Positions 19,572 through 30,021 of a stretch of DNA of 52,701 nucleotides are shown here, one piece after another (position 1 is the first letter of the stretch; each line of letters begins with the position of its first letter). Location: NCBI GenBank assembly GCA_021800105.1, contig JAJYZI010000003.1:1-52701 (forward strand). The letters run 5' to 3'. Both the position numbers and the translations under genes were made by a program. The notes beneath the pieces were generated by a model, which was not told the origin of the DNA, searched no databases, and was given only the letters and a program-made list of their open reading frames with translations. This stretch comes from Thermoplasmata archaeon. GTDB taxonomy: Archaea; Thermoplasmatota; Thermoplasmata; Thermoplasmatales; Thermoplasmataceae.

Positions 19572-20600
19572 GTGACAGCACGCACAGACCGCATGCAACT
19601 AAAACCCAAACCTGAAAAACGTGCCTTGCCTGACACCGTCACCGCTCTTAATGTTTCAAACAAGAAATCAAAGGATCATGCGGATCAACAGCGCCCTCCT
19701 GATATGAGTCCAGAAGCATTTGGAGGTAAAGATGAGCAGGGCACTGGCTTGCTCTATCTATGCGACAACTTACGGATAATGAGAGCCCTGCCGGAGAACT
19801 TCATCGACCTGATTTACATGGACCCACCATTCTTCACTCGTAAGGAACGCAGAGCGAGATCAAGAATAAGGGAATCAGTGGATTCATTTGAGGATAAATG
19901 GGGTTCTGGAGGTATAGAAGGGTACATAAAATGGCTCAGTCCGCGTCTCATTGAAGCCAGGCGTCTTCTGAATTCAACCGGCCTGATATATCTGCACCTG
20001 GACTGGCACGCAGTGCACTACGTCAAAGTGGAAATGGATCGTATATTTGGTTACAACCGCTTTATTAACGAAATAATATGGAGATACAGGACCGGCGGTG
20101 TATCCAAAAACATGTTCGCCCGGAAACATGATACCATACTTGCCTACTCTAAAACGCAAGAATATAGAATTGAGCCATGGAAAGAAAAGGCATATACAAA
20201 GAGCCGGTACAGGAAAGCTGGAAAGGTAAATTATGGGTCAGGTGATGCAGAATTCTTCAGAGACTCAAATGGAGTTTACAACTATGTGAATGCATCAGAT
20301 GTCTGGGAAATCCCTTATATAAACTCTCAGGCCAAAGAGCGAGTAGGATATCCATCACAGAAACCTGAATCCCTTCTTGAAAGAATTATTTCTTCTTCTA
20401 CGCGTAGTGGGGATACAGTGGCAGACTTTTTCTGCGGATCCGGCACAACCGGTGTGGTTGCACAGAAGCTCGGAAGGCGGTGGATACTTGCAGACAAATC
20501 CAGGGATGCGGTTGAGGTCTCAAGATTTCGGCTTCTGGATGCTGTCAGGGCGAACAACGTCAGGAAAGATTACATGGGTATTAAGATCCACGAATGCTGA
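19572..20600 (+). CDS. DNA (N6-adenine or N4-cytosine) methyltransferase, beta-class motif order
   Basis: 'DLIYMDPPFFTRKERR' (motif IV) precedes 'DTVADFFCGSGTTGVVAQKLGRRWILAD' (motif I). Confidence 0.9.
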   Translation: MTARTDRMQLKPKPEKRALPDTVTALNVSNKKSKDHADQQRPPDMSPEAFGGKDEQGTGLLYLCDNLRIMRALPENFIDLIYMDPPFFTRKERRARSRIRESVDSFEDKWGSGGIEGYIKWLSPRLIEARRLLNSTGLIYLHLDWHAVHYVKVEMDRIFGYNRFINEIIWRYRTGGVSKNMFARKHDTILAYSKTQEYRIEPWKEKAYTKSRYRKAGKVNYGSGDAEFFRDSNGVYNYVNASDVWEIPYINSQAKERVGYPSQKPESLLERIISSSTRSGDTVADFFCGSGTTGVVAQKLGRRWILADKSRDAVEVSRFRLLDAVRANNVRKDYMGIKIHEC

Positions 20601-20726
20601 AATCACTTCTTCTGGATAGGAACATAGTTAAGTCAAAACAAGCGCCAGCCAAAATTAAAACAAACAAAATGTAAAGAATATTTAGATAAATATATATATT
20701 ATATTTGTAATCTCTTTGAGATAAAT

Positions 20727-20909
20727 ATGCCATACAAATTTAAGTGCGCTGACATAGGGATGAACTGCGGATTTAGTGTCAAGGGTAGCAGCCCCGGAGA
20801 GTTGATGCCGAAGATTGCAGAACATGCAAAAACAGCTCACAAGATAGATGAAATAAACGAAGACCTGAAGAAGAAGGTTCAGGAAGCAATCAAGAAAACT
20901 ATGTTTTAA
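20727..20909 (+). CDS. DUF1059 family small protein
   Basis: MPYKFKCADIGMNCGFSVKGSSPGELMPKIAEHAKTAHKI... matches DUF1059 pattern. Confidence 0.85.
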   Translation: MPYKFKCADIGMNCGFSVKGSSPGELMPKIAEHAKTAHKIDEINEDLKKKVQEAIKKTMF

Positions 20910-21123
20910 AAAAATAACACAATGCCTTTTACCTTTTTTTTCAATCAACGATCTGTTTTTCTCTAAGAGAGTACAGTACACCAGCTAAGGCTTGTATGCG
21001 GAACTATTTTGTTTGACCGTTATTTTACAACCTATTTAGTGTTGAGCTGATAATTTTGAGTGCACCATAAGAAATAACTATTTAGCAGGGATGCGGTAAA
21101 TTGAGTCTGGAGCACATCAGCGA

Positions 21124-22449
21124 ATGACCTTAACTACTGAGACCGATCCGCAGGAGGAAAACTATTCAAATCACAGTTGGTACCTGGGATACCTTGCATC
21201 AAACGCAGCGGGCGGTTTAACCACCCCCCTTATTCCACTCTTCATAACATTTTACCTGGGCCTAAATGTTTTTGACGTTGGAATAACATCTGCTATTGCA
21301 TCTGCTGCTTCTGTGCCAGCGCTTGTATTCTGGGGTCTTTTGTCAGACAGGTACAAAAAACGAAAGATATTCATCCTGGTTGGCTTCATCGGAGGCTTCC
21401 TCTCCTTACTACCAATGCTTTACGTTCATGCTCTCCTTTCCTACATTCTTGTTCTGATAGCATTCCAGGTCGTTTCCATGGCCTCTGTGCCTGTAAGCAC
21501 CATGATTCTGATAGAGAATTCCAGCGAGGACAAATGGCCAGGAGTAATGGGACGCTTTAACTTTGTTGCATCAATGGGAACTGTCATCGGACTTGCATTT
21601 GGAACAATTTTCATTGCTTTCCTTGCAAATAAGAGCTCTGAGCTTCTCGTAAATATATACATCATATCTGCATTCATATATCTGCTTTCAGCCATCATAA
21701 TATTTCTGGCAATCCCGGAGCCTAAGAGAACAATTCAAAGAAGGCGCCTGTCGAATATACATTCAATCCGGATCATGGAACGAATCCGGTTCTTCCCTTC
21801 CAGCATCATACACTTTGTAGGCTTGGGAGAAAGCAAAACTCGCCTTGGAAAGGACTTAAAATTCTATCTTTTCTGCACCTTTCTGTTGATGTTCGCTTTC
21901 CAGTTGTTTTTCGTTCCATACCCGGTTTTTGCCATAGACCGTCTTGGGGCGAGCGAGGTCGAAATTTATATAATGTATATACTCAACTCCGGCTTGGGTG
22001 CATTTACCTATCAATATACAGGGAGGATAAACAATAGGATTGGCATCCGTAAATCTCTTGCGTTTGCTCTAATCACAAGAATTGTAATATTCTCGGTTTT
22101 TGGAGCAATCTCGTTCATTATGTTCCAATCTGCATTATGGCTCATAATTGCCCTTATCATTTATGGTGCACTAGGTTCTTTATGGAGCTTTATCGGTATC
22201 GCAGAAACCACTTCGGTGACTTTGATAAGTCCTAAAGCAACAAGGGGAAAGACGATAGGTTATTACAACTCGCTTAATGGCATGGGACAGATATTCGGCG
22301 GACTCCTCTCTGGAATCATATCGCAATATGCTGGTTATTCTATTGATTTCTTGATTGCCGCTATCCTTGTTATTGCAGGCACCTCACTGATATTGAAAAG
22401 AACGCCAGCCAAGGTCAACAAGGGTTTAACAACGAACGTCTCGAGCTGA
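21124..22449 (+). CDS. MFS transporter
   Basis: Multi-TM; 'FWGLLSDRYKKRKIFIL' loop 2-3 motif. Confidence 0.88.
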   Translation: MTLTTETDPQEENYSNHSWYLGYLASNAAGGLTTPLIPLFITFYLGLNVFDVGITSAIASAASVPALVFWGLLSDRYKKRKIFILVGFIGGFLSLLPMLYVHALLSYILVLIAFQVVSMASVPVSTMILIENSSEDKWPGVMGRFNFVASMGTVIGLAFGTIFIAFLANKSSELLVNIYIISAFIYLLSAIIIFLAIPEPKRTIQRRRLSNIHSIRIMERIRFFPSSIIHFVGLGESKTRLGKDLKFYLFCTFLLMFAFQLFFVPYPVFAIDRLGASEVEIYIMYILNSGLGAFTYQYTGRINNRIGIRKSLAFALITRIVIFSVFGAISFIMFQSALWLIIALIIYGALGSLWSFIGIAETTSVTLISPKATRGKTIGYYNSLNGMGQIFGGLLSGIISQYAGYSIDFLIAAILVIAGTSLILKRTPAKVNKGLTTNVSS

Positions 22450-22830
22450 TTAGATAAGACTGCCGCGGACCTTCTGCTTATCGATGCCGACGCCTTTTGG
22501 TGTAACAATGATAAGCGACTCACCAAGTCTCGCAATATCCCCGCCCGAATCCTTGCCAAGCCTTCTCAGCTCTTCCACTACATTCCTGAACAGGCTTTCT
22601 TCCTTGTAAATCTTGCTGCAATCAACTATGACAAAACTTCCGTCACTTATGAACTCCCTTATCAGGAAAATATCCTCGTATCTGTATATCTCCGCTACCT
22701 TTACAGTGGTCTTGATTTCTGATGCATCCGAACTAAAATTAAGATCATTGAGATCAATGAAACGCCTTGGCTCCCCAGGCTTCCGGATCTCATTTTTCAG
22801 CTGCTTTTTACGTCCTAAGCGTACTGCCAT
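22450..22830 (-). CDS. sepF: Archaeal SepF-like cell division protein (DUF552)
   Basis: 'VKVAEIYRYEDIFLIREFISDGSFVIVDCSKI...RLGESLIIVTPKGVGID'. Confidence 0.82.
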   Translation of the reverse strand: MAVRLGRKKQLKNEIRKPGEPRRFIDLNDLNFSSDASEIKTTVKVAEIYRYEDIFLIREFISDGSFVIVDCSKIYKEESLFRNVVEELRRLGKDSGGDIARLGESLIIVTPKGVGIDKQKVRGSLI

Positions 22831-22889
22831 CGGATCAATTAGCCCTTATTAAAATATAAACATTGCTATTATGTCAGACAACATAACTT

Positions 22890-23564
22890 TTATTCGCTGA
22901 TTCTCTTGATCATCAGGTGGAAGAGGTTGGAAAAGCCATCTCTCCATGTCCGGAGTTTCGGCTTAGTTACCCTGACTCCATACCTGATAGGAATCTCGAT
23001 AAGGGTGCCATGCCTTAGTGCTTCAATCTTTATGTCCTGCGAGAAAGACATACCGTCGCTCAGTACCTTCATGCGTTCATATATGCTCTTGCGAAACACC
23101 CACATTCCGCTCTGTGAATCCTTGAGAGGGAAATTGAAGAGTATGCGTATGAAGATATTCAGCACGCTGTTCCCGACATAATGCAGCGTCGTATAGTTCA
23201 CGTTATTCCTGAGCGTCATCCTATCGCATGAGATGAAGTCTATATTGGAATATTCCAGAATCTCTATCAGAGGCTTCACCATCTCCACGGGATAGGTACC
23301 GTCACCATCAAGGCAGACAACGACGTCTCCGTCTGCCCTGCTTAGTCCCGTTTTGTAAGCAAGTCCGTAGCCTCTGCTTGGCTGGTCAATGACCAGCGCG
23401 CCGTTCTCTGCGGCAATCTCCTTTGTCCTGTCGGATGACTTTGTATCCACAACGATTACCTGGACAGAACCAAGCGTTTTCAGCTTACTCACTATCTCCC
23501 CGATAGTCTTCTCCTCGTTTATAGTCGGAATGACAACGCTTATTCTCCCAAGATCTTCCTGCAT
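22890..23564 (-). CDS. Glycosyltransferase family 2 (dolichol-phosphate mannosyltransferase-like)
   Basis: 'ISVVIPTINEEKTIGEIV', 'VVVCLDGDGTYPVE'. Confidence 0.9.
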   Translation of the reverse strand: MQEDLGRISVVIPTINEEKTIGEIVSKLKTLGSVQVIVVDTKSSDRTKEIAAENGALVIDQPSRGYGLAYKTGLSRADGDVVVCLDGDGTYPVEMVKPLIEILEYSNIDFISCDRMTLRNNVNYTTLHYVGNSVLNIFIRILFNFPLKDSQSGMWVFRKSIYERMKVLSDGMSFSQDIKIEALRHGTLIEIPIRYGVRVTKPKLRTWRDGFSNLFHLMIKRISE

Positions 23565-23614
23565 GATTAGGTCTGTGCACTCGTATGCTTAGGTGTTTTA
23601 AAATCTATCGCGAA

Positions 23615-26311
23615 TCAGCTTATAACCCTTGAAATGCCGGATTCCTTTGAGACCTCGAAAATTGCGTCTCCAGCGGATATGAGCTCCGTGTGGTGTGTTA
23701 TCAGTATAAGCTGTGGCATATACTCTCCTTCTCCCAGTGCATAATGGAGTATATTCCTGAGGTTTGCCCTCCTCTCCTCATCCAGGTAAGTAGTGGGCTC
23801 ATCCATTAGGAAACAATTGATCCGTTGCTCCTCATCCAGAAACCTCGAGATCGAGATCCTGAGCGCAATCGAAAGCGCAATTCTTTCTCCTCCGGATAGC
23901 GCATCCAGTTCAAGAATCCCATTTTTCTGGACAGCTACGTCAAAATCTTCGTTTACAAGAACATCATCGAAATCAAGCGAAAACGAGGAAAGTATCTGCC
24001 TCGTACCATTGGTAATGAATTCGGATGCTTTCTGTCTCAGGTATTTCTGTATGCCATCCACTCCAAATGCCGCCCTTAGCCTGTTAATTATCTCAATGGA
24101 ACTTTTCATTGCAATTACAGTTTTTTCTGTTGCCTCCAGTTCCAGGATATTACGCTTGAAACCCTCCAAGTCGGCCTCAATTCTGGAAACACTCTCCCTG
24201 CGTGAAGTAACTATGCTGGAAAGATCGGCATGCCTTGCCCTTGCCTTTTCATACACTGCATCCAGTCTGCTGACCTCACCTGAAACGCTGTTCAGATTGG
24301 AAACGTCGTTTTGAAGGCTATCAATCTCTCTTTCCAGATCACTAATTTGCCTCTTCCTCTCTTCCATTAAGAGAGAAAGCTGATCGTATTCCTTTGCTAT
24401 CGCTATGAGTTGGGAGTGGCGATGAAACAGCGCAGAGGATTCCTCCACAATTTCCTTATCAAGAGAAAAACCGGTCAATGCTTCAATTTTTGCGAGTTCA
24501 TCCTTCCGTGTTTTCATTTCTGCCTCGATCTCGACAATGCTGTTCATGGATTGGTTTTCTCTTGCTGCCTCAAGCTTTGCCGATGTCGATGAGTACCTTG
24601 CCTCATTATCCCGAAGCCGATCTATCTTGCTTTCGAGTTCATCAACTTTTTTCTTGGTTGCAACATAATCTGCATGATCCTTTTCAAGCGAAGTCAGTTC
24701 CTTCTGCAGATCTTCGATGATCTGTTTCCTGCTCTGTATTGATTCTTTTCCATGAAAGTAATCTGATACGCTCTTCGATCGCATCCGTGCAAGCAGGTTC
24801 CTCAATTTTTCCTGCTTTGTAGACAATTCACCTATTTCTGCCGCAATAGTTCCAATCTCAGCCAATGTTGCATCAATCGAAGAGTTAACATCTGCGTGAA
24901 GCGTTCCGATATGCTCCGGGGAAAGTTCAGAACCGCACAGGGGGCAAATATTCTTACCTTTCAGTTGTTCAATCCTTGATGACAGTTCCCGCTTTCTTTC
25001 ATTGCGGGATCCAAGATCGCCCTTTTTTGCATTTATCCTCTTACTGATCTCTTCCAGCTGATCCTCGGCATCGCTTATCTTCCTGAGAACTTGGTCAGGG
25101 TCAAGTTCCAGAGATCCGAAGATCTTCTCAACTTCATTGCCAAGATTGCTGATCTTTTTTTCTATAGTTGAAATATCGTCCATTATCAAGGATAAGCGCT
25201 CTGAATGCTTTTTCCACGCATCATTATGGGTTTCAAGGGACTTCAATCGCTTCGCAAGCCCGGAAAATTCTTCTGATGCAGTGGCATACAAATTGTGATC
25301 TTCCTGAAGATCCGATAACTGTTGCTTCATATCATTGACCGATCTCTCTATTGCAGCAATATCCTTCTTCCTCGCCTCGAGTTCAATAAGGCGAGATATT
25401 GATGTCGAACCTTTCATTATATCGTCATGATACACATACAGTGGATTCCCCTCTATTTTCCTGTTTTCAGCCATCCCTGATTCATTCTTCCTCAGCTTCC
25501 CATCTATGATTGTGACTTCTGAGGCGAGCCTTTTTAGCTCAGACCTTTTCGATGAAAGAAGAGAAGATTTCGCCTGAAGTTCAGCCAGTTTCACCCTTTC
25601 CAGAGAAAGAAGATCTTTCAGCCTCTCCTCATCCTTCAAAACTTCAAGGATTGAATCGGCGGCTTTTCCTATCTCGTTGGAAAGTCTCTCCTTTTCCTGC
25701 AGTGACTTGGCCATGCTCTCCCTGTACATCGAAAGGCGTTCGAGCTTACCCTGTGACTCAGAAATAGATTCGCTGACACTTCGGGAAATCTCAGAAAGCA
25801 TAGATGCCGTGTTTCCAAGCTTCTCTATTCCTATCATCCTTGAGAAGAACTCTTTTCTCTTCTTTGGCTGCTCATTTACAAGATCATCTATTTCACCCTG
25901 CGCCACAAAAACCGACTTCTCGAAGACATCCTGTTCCATTCCAATGATCTTTTCTACCTCTGAAGAGACGGATTCCTGCGAATCTGCGACCACAACGCCA
26001 TTCTTTAAAATAGAAGCTGCCCTGTCCCGTTGCCTCTCACCGTACGATCTTGTTACATCGTATGTATCCTCATCCACTTGGAATGATAGTTTAACGAAAC
26101 ATGCTGATGAACCATGCGAAACTGGATTTGACAGTCTCGCTCGATCCTTGCCGAACATGGCGAATTTTATCGCATCAAGGATGCTTGTTTTGCCGGCACC
26201 ATTCTGCCCGACTATCATGTTTATTCCACGATCGAAATAGAGAACAGTCTCCTTGTGAGACAGGAAATTCTTCAGTTCAAGGCTCTTTATCAGCACCCTT
26301 CTTCTCCCCAT
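23615..26311 (-). CDS. rad50: DNA double-strand break repair ATPase Rad50
   Basis: 'IVGQNGAGKTSILDAIKFAMFG', coiled coils, zinc hook 'CPLCG', 'LSGGERIALSIALR', 'FLMDEPTTYLDEERR'. Confidence 0.97.
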   Translation of the reverse strand: MGRRRVLIKSLELKNFLSHKETVLYFDRGINMIVGQNGAGKTSILDAIKFAMFGKDRARLSNPVSHGSSACFVKLSFQVDEDTYDVTRSYGERQRDRAASILKNGVVVADSQESVSSEVEKIIGMEQDVFEKSVFVAQGEIDDLVNEQPKKRKEFFSRMIGIEKLGNTASMLSEISRSVSESISESQGKLERLSMYRESMAKSLQEKERLSNEIGKAADSILEVLKDEERLKDLLSLERVKLAELQAKSSLLSSKRSELKRLASEVTIIDGKLRKNESGMAENRKIEGNPLYVYHDDIMKGSTSISRLIELEARKKDIAAIERSVNDMKQQLSDLQEDHNLYATASEEFSGLAKRLKSLETHNDAWKKHSERLSLIMDDISTIEKKISNLGNEVEKIFGSLELDPDQVLRKISDAEDQLEEISKRINAKKGDLGSRNERKRELSSRIEQLKGKNICPLCGSELSPEHIGTLHADVNSSIDATLAEIGTIAAEIGELSTKQEKLRNLLARMRSKSVSDYFHGKESIQSRKQIIEDLQKELTSLEKDHADYVATKKKVDELESKIDRLRDNEARYSSTSAKLEAARENQSMNSIVEIEAEMKTRKDELAKIEALTGFSLDKEIVEESSALFHRHSQLIAIAKEYDQLSLLMEERKRQISDLEREIDSLQNDVSNLNSVSGEVSRLDAVYEKARARHADLSSIVTSRRESVSRIEADLEGFKRNILELEATEKTVIAMKSSIEIINRLRAAFGVDGIQKYLRQKASEFITNGTRQILSSFSLDFDDVLVNEDFDVAVQKNGILELDALSGGERIALSIALRISISRFLDEEQRINCFLMDEPTTYLDEERRANLRNILHYALGEGEYMPQLILITHHTELISAGDAIFEVSKESGISRVIS

Positions 26312-27437
26312 CCAAAATCAGAGCCAGGATCCTTTCCTTCGCGGATTCCTGTGATTCGCTCGTAGCAGTGTTGTAAGCGGCCAGGGCCAGATCAGTCATC
26401 TTCTTGTCACCCCTGAAATATTCCATGAAGAGGGATCCCCTGTCAAAATGCTCACCAACCTTCACTGCCGGTGCGCTTTCCTTGACAAGTAGAGGCCTCC
26501 TGAAAATTCCCCGATCGGAGTAAGCTGCTATCTTCTCCTTGAAATAGGAGAAATCGGAGCTGCCATGAACTTCGCTTATAATAAGCGGCTTCTTGCCCGG
26601 CACCATATTCTCGAATTTTTGAAGCGCTCTTTCAACATCATCAATGAAACCATCCTTAGTTGTTACTATTTTGATCTGGATCCTCGGCCTTTTAAGCCTC
26701 CTCCTGGAAAAACTAACTTCTCCATTGTCTATGTCAACGATGTTGACACCTTTCCCATCGCGGAGAAACGGTTCAATCTCTGAAGCGCTGTTTATCTCTG
26801 TAGATCCGGCATACGAGAATGGCCTTGGCCTTTCCCGGTACGATGAGACATGCACATGTCCAAAAGCGAGATATGCGAAACTTCCAGGTAGATCAATCTC
26901 CTGTACCTGGACATCTTCAGGGTGTGTATATCCCGAGACTCCCTGATGGGAGATAAGTATCGAATTCCTGTATGCTTTAGCCATCAGATCGGCTCTGGCA
27001 TACATTTGCGGAAGGGCATCCAGACGGGATCCCTTCATGTTGGATATGCCTGCGATGAAAGTGCCGCTATCCTCAATATAATGTGTATCAAGATCATCGG
27101 CGCCCATGAGAGTGAGGCCAAGAAAATCAAAGATCGAAGCAGCAGGATAATCAGTGCGTCTTGGGCGGTCATGATCACCCATGACCATGTATGTCCTGAT
27201 ACCCTTTTCTTTCAGCCTAAGCATTGAGTCTTTGAGTTCTGAGAGTGCCCTGTTGCTTGGCCCCCATGTGTCAAATAAGTCACCGCTGTGGATTATGAAA
27301 TCCACGTGCTCCTCAAGAGCTATATCAACAGCCTCATTGAATGCTTCATAGAAATCATTCTCCCTGAGATCCATCATATACTCCCTGTTGCCAAGGTGCG
27401 TGTCAGAGAAGTGCATGAATCTTGGCGAATCTACCAC
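26277..27437 (-). CDS. mre11: DNA double-strand break repair nuclease Mre11
   Basis: 'MHFSDTHLGNREY', 'IHSGDLFDTWGPS', 'VMGDHDRPR', 'LAFGHVHVS'. Confidence 0.97.
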   Translation of the reverse strand: MVDSPRFMHFSDTHLGNREYMMDLRENDFYEAFNEAVDIALEEHVDFIIHSGDLFDTWGPSNRALSELKDSMLRLKEKGIRTYMVMGDHDRPRRTDYPAASIFDFLGLTLMGADDLDTHYIEDSGTFIAGISNMKGSRLDALPQMYARADLMAKAYRNSILISHQGVSGYTHPEDVQVQEIDLPGSFAYLAFGHVHVSSYRERPRPFSYAGSTEINSASEIEPFLRDGKGVNIVDIDNGEVSFSRRRLKRPRIQIKIVTTKDGFIDDVERALQKFENMVPGKKPLIISEVHGSSDFSYFKEKIAAYSDRGIFRRPLLVKESAPAVKVGEHFDRGSLFMEYFRGDKKMTDLALAAYNTATSESQESAKERILALILDGEKKGADKEP

Positions 27438-28984
27438 TCCTCCTTCAGTGATTTCTTGAATTCAGATGGATTCTTGCGCTTGTCCCGGATCTTCCTTGCA
27501 TCCTTTAGAAGGGAGATAAGATCAATGTCTCCACCCCCCTCCGCAGTCTCTCTTTTCCTAATGGTTGCGATTACGGGTATCCTGACAAATTCACCTGTGA
27601 GGACGGCCTCGCCAATATTCAGTGAAGGAAGATCCTGGAGCATGGACTCAGAAATGCTTTCGCTGCTCTCCATTATTGCTTTCTGGTCCAGCGGGTTTGT
27701 GATACGCAGAATTATGGCACTGTTGCACTGGCTGAGCACGTCCTGATCCAGTTTTCCAGGTCGTTGCGATATAACAACAAGAAACATGCCGAACTTTCTT
27801 CCTTCAGAAGCGATCTTACGCAGGATCTGTGCTATCAGCGTTCTAGAAGCTGGAGGAACAAAATTATGTGCCTCCTCCACAAACACGAAAACGGGAAAGC
27901 CGGTATATGCCTCCATCTTGCTCTCATATATGGTATTCAGGACCCTGTGTGCGAAGTAATTGGATAACGCCTGGTCCATCCCCGAGAGATCAAGGATGGA
28001 AAGCTGTCCGGGAGACAGGTACTCCTCCATTGGCGTAGTGCTATCAGAGAATATGCTGCTTATCTTCGTGAGTATCCTGATCCTCCCTGAAATCTTGGAT
28101 GCGTCCTCGCCCTTGATCTCCTTGTAAGCCGAGATGAAGGAGGCAAGATCCCTCGGTGGTTTCATGCTGATATAAATATCATCAACTATTCTTCTTAGCG
28201 TACTCCATTCCTCTTTTATGCCCATTATATCGGATATCTCATCCGGTTCCAGATCCTGGAACCTAAGCGTGAAGAGGGATGAAATGGCACCTACCTGAGA
28301 ACTGTATCTTCCGTTGCTAAGTGGCGTCCTGAAAATCATGACATCTGATGCATATTTTGCACCGCCTTTGCCGGTGCGCATCAGTGCATAATCCGCATGA
28401 GGATCAAGCACTATTATGGACGCACCCTTCTTCAGGAGCTCTTCCATTAGCACAGCGGCAGCATTGCTCTTTCCTGCACCTGTCTGGGCAAGTATAGCGA
28501 GGTGTCTCTTGAGTCCGTTTATGTCAACGCTTATGCGTACGTCATTCCTGTCGACAAGGTGTCCGATATGCAGCGATCTCTCTTCCGGATAACTTAGGTG
28601 ACGCTCAAGGAGTTCCTGCGAGGCTCTCCAGACAGGGGATCCGGGAGGAATGATCTTTCTGGATAGCAAAAGCGAATCTCCTTCAACGGAACCAAGGCTC
28701 TTCGTCTGGCAAAGAAAAACCTGATCCGCCAGCTCAGTCTCTACATATTTCTTTACTGACACAAAGTCCATATCCTGGTTCAGGAGATCGCTCCTTGAAA
28801 CGACTTTTTCAATTCTTCCTATCACTTTCCTGCTACCTATTGAAGCAAAGACGTATTCCCATTTCGAGATATCAGAGATATCTGAAACAACAAATGTGAA
28901 CCTGTCTGATGAATTTTCACCAACCGTATAACCTATTGGCCTTTCAGATCCTGATTCTTGCACGTCTCTCCCCTCTCGTTTCAT
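27431..28984 (-). CDS. herA: HerA DNA translocase/helicase
   Basis: 'LAQTGAGKSNAAAVLMEELLKKGASIIVLDPHADY', 'VFVEEAHNFVPP', 'ISQRPGKLD'; start placed at the internal Met to limit overlap with nurA. Confidence 0.95.
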   Translation of the reverse strand: MKREGRDVQESGSERPIGYTVGENSSDRFTFVVSDISDISKWEYVFASIGSRKVIGRIEKVVSRSDLLNQDMDFVSVKKYVETELADQVFLCQTKSLGSVEGDSLLLSRKIIPPGSPVWRASQELLERHLSYPEERSLHIGHLVDRNDVRISVDINGLKRHLAILAQTGAGKSNAAAVLMEELLKKGASIIVLDPHADYALMRTGKGGAKYASDVMIFRTPLSNGRYSSQVGAISSLFTLRFQDLEPDEISDIMGIKEEWSTLRRIVDDIYISMKPPRDLASFISAYKEIKGEDASKISGRIRILTKISSIFSDSTTPMEEYLSPGQLSILDLSGMDQALSNYFAHRVLNTIYESKMEAYTGFPVFVFVEEAHNFVPPASRTLIAQILRKIASEGRKFGMFLVVISQRPGKLDQDVLSQCNSAIILRITNPLDQKAIMESSESISESMLQDLPSLNIGEAVLTGEFVRIPVIATIRKRETAEGGGDIDLISLLKDARKIRDKRKNPSEFKKSLKEEW

Positions 28985-29963
28985 ACATGGGTATTCCGAT
29001 TGTCTTCTCAAACTGCCGCATGTATATCTTTTCCACCTCTTCCGAACGGAACTTGACCATGTTGTCAACCTTAGACAGCCAGATATTGTAAACTTTCTGT
29101 CCAGCGTATGCCCAGAAAATTGTATCCACTATTCTTTCCAGTTTAGCATTATCGTATCTATTTTCCGATGACGATATAAAATCTATCTTCAAAGGAAGGT
29201 CATTTAACTCAGGAAGCAAGTGAAAGGTCCAAATGGAACCATCGATCGCCAGGTTACTGTGTGGGAACTTCACAGGAATTGAATAGCCAGGAGATTGAGC
29301 CATAGATTTTATAAGCACATGATCAACTATTCTCGTCATACTGGATCTTTCCTCGCTACCCTTACCGGAACTCTTAATTATTTCAGATACGAGTGAACGT
29401 GATTCCGAACTCTTGCTGAGAAACACTGTGATTGCCCCGGATTCACCGGCTTTCTTTAAAAGAGAAATAAGGCCTGAGTAATATTGATCTGTAAAACCTT
29501 CCATGCGATCTGCCCGGAATTCCCTGTTACCATGCATAATTCGCCCAGTCAGGGAACCATCTATCAATATCATTTCCGGTTTTCCATGATCTAATAGATC
29601 CAGCATGGACCTGTGCTCACAGTCTTCCATGATCATTGTTGTGAGTGGCCTGAGATCGTCTCTTGAAACCCATGTCACATCTGAAAAAAAGCTGCTGTAT
29701 GTGGAGGCTTCGAATATTGAATATCCCCTTGAAAGTATTATCTTCCTGCCATTGTACAGTTCCCTAACGAATTCACTGCTGTCAGCAGCTGCAACCGATT
29801 TTGTGTATCTATTCCCTCCGCGGGTCTCCCTGTAAAATTGCATGAAATGCTTAGAGAAAAAACTGTATGCATCAGATCCCCGGTCTACAATCATTGAGGT
29901 TATTATTTCGTCTTTTCTCTCGGTAAGAAACTCTACAAATTTTTGAAAAGTTAAATCTCCCAT
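28944..29963 (-). CDS. nurA: NurA 5'-3' nuclease
   Basis: 'VAAADSSEFVRELYNGRKIILSRGYSIF', 'MILIDGSLTGRIM'; directly upstream of herA. Confidence 0.88.
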   Translation of the reverse strand: MGDLTFQKFVEFLTERKDEIITSMIVDRGSDAYSFFSKHFMQFYRETRGGNRYTKSVAAADSSEFVRELYNGRKIILSRGYSIFEASTYSSFFSDVTWVSRDDLRPLTTMIMEDCEHRSMLDLLDHGKPEMILIDGSLTGRIMHGNREFRADRMEGFTDQYYSGLISLLKKAGESGAITVFLSKSSESRSLVSEIIKSSGKGSEERSSMTRIVDHVLIKSMAQSPGYSIPVKFPHSNLAIDGSIWTFHLLPELNDLPLKIDFISSSENRYDNAKLERIVDTIFWAYAGQKVYNIWLSKVDNMVKFRSEEVEKIYMRQFEKTIGIPMYETRGERRARIRI

Positions 29964-30021
29964 TTAAGCTCAGCTTCTTGCTATGGCATCCTGAATATAA
30001 AATGAATTCTCTTTGACAGTA

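Noticed and set aside
23793-24314. 173-aa ORF antisense to rad50
   Set aside because: Shadow ORF within a well-supported Rad50 gene.
23615-29963. NurA-HerA-Mre11-Rad50 overlapping gene cluster as a possible novelty
   Set aside because: Well-established archaeal DNA end-resection operon; all members look canonical.
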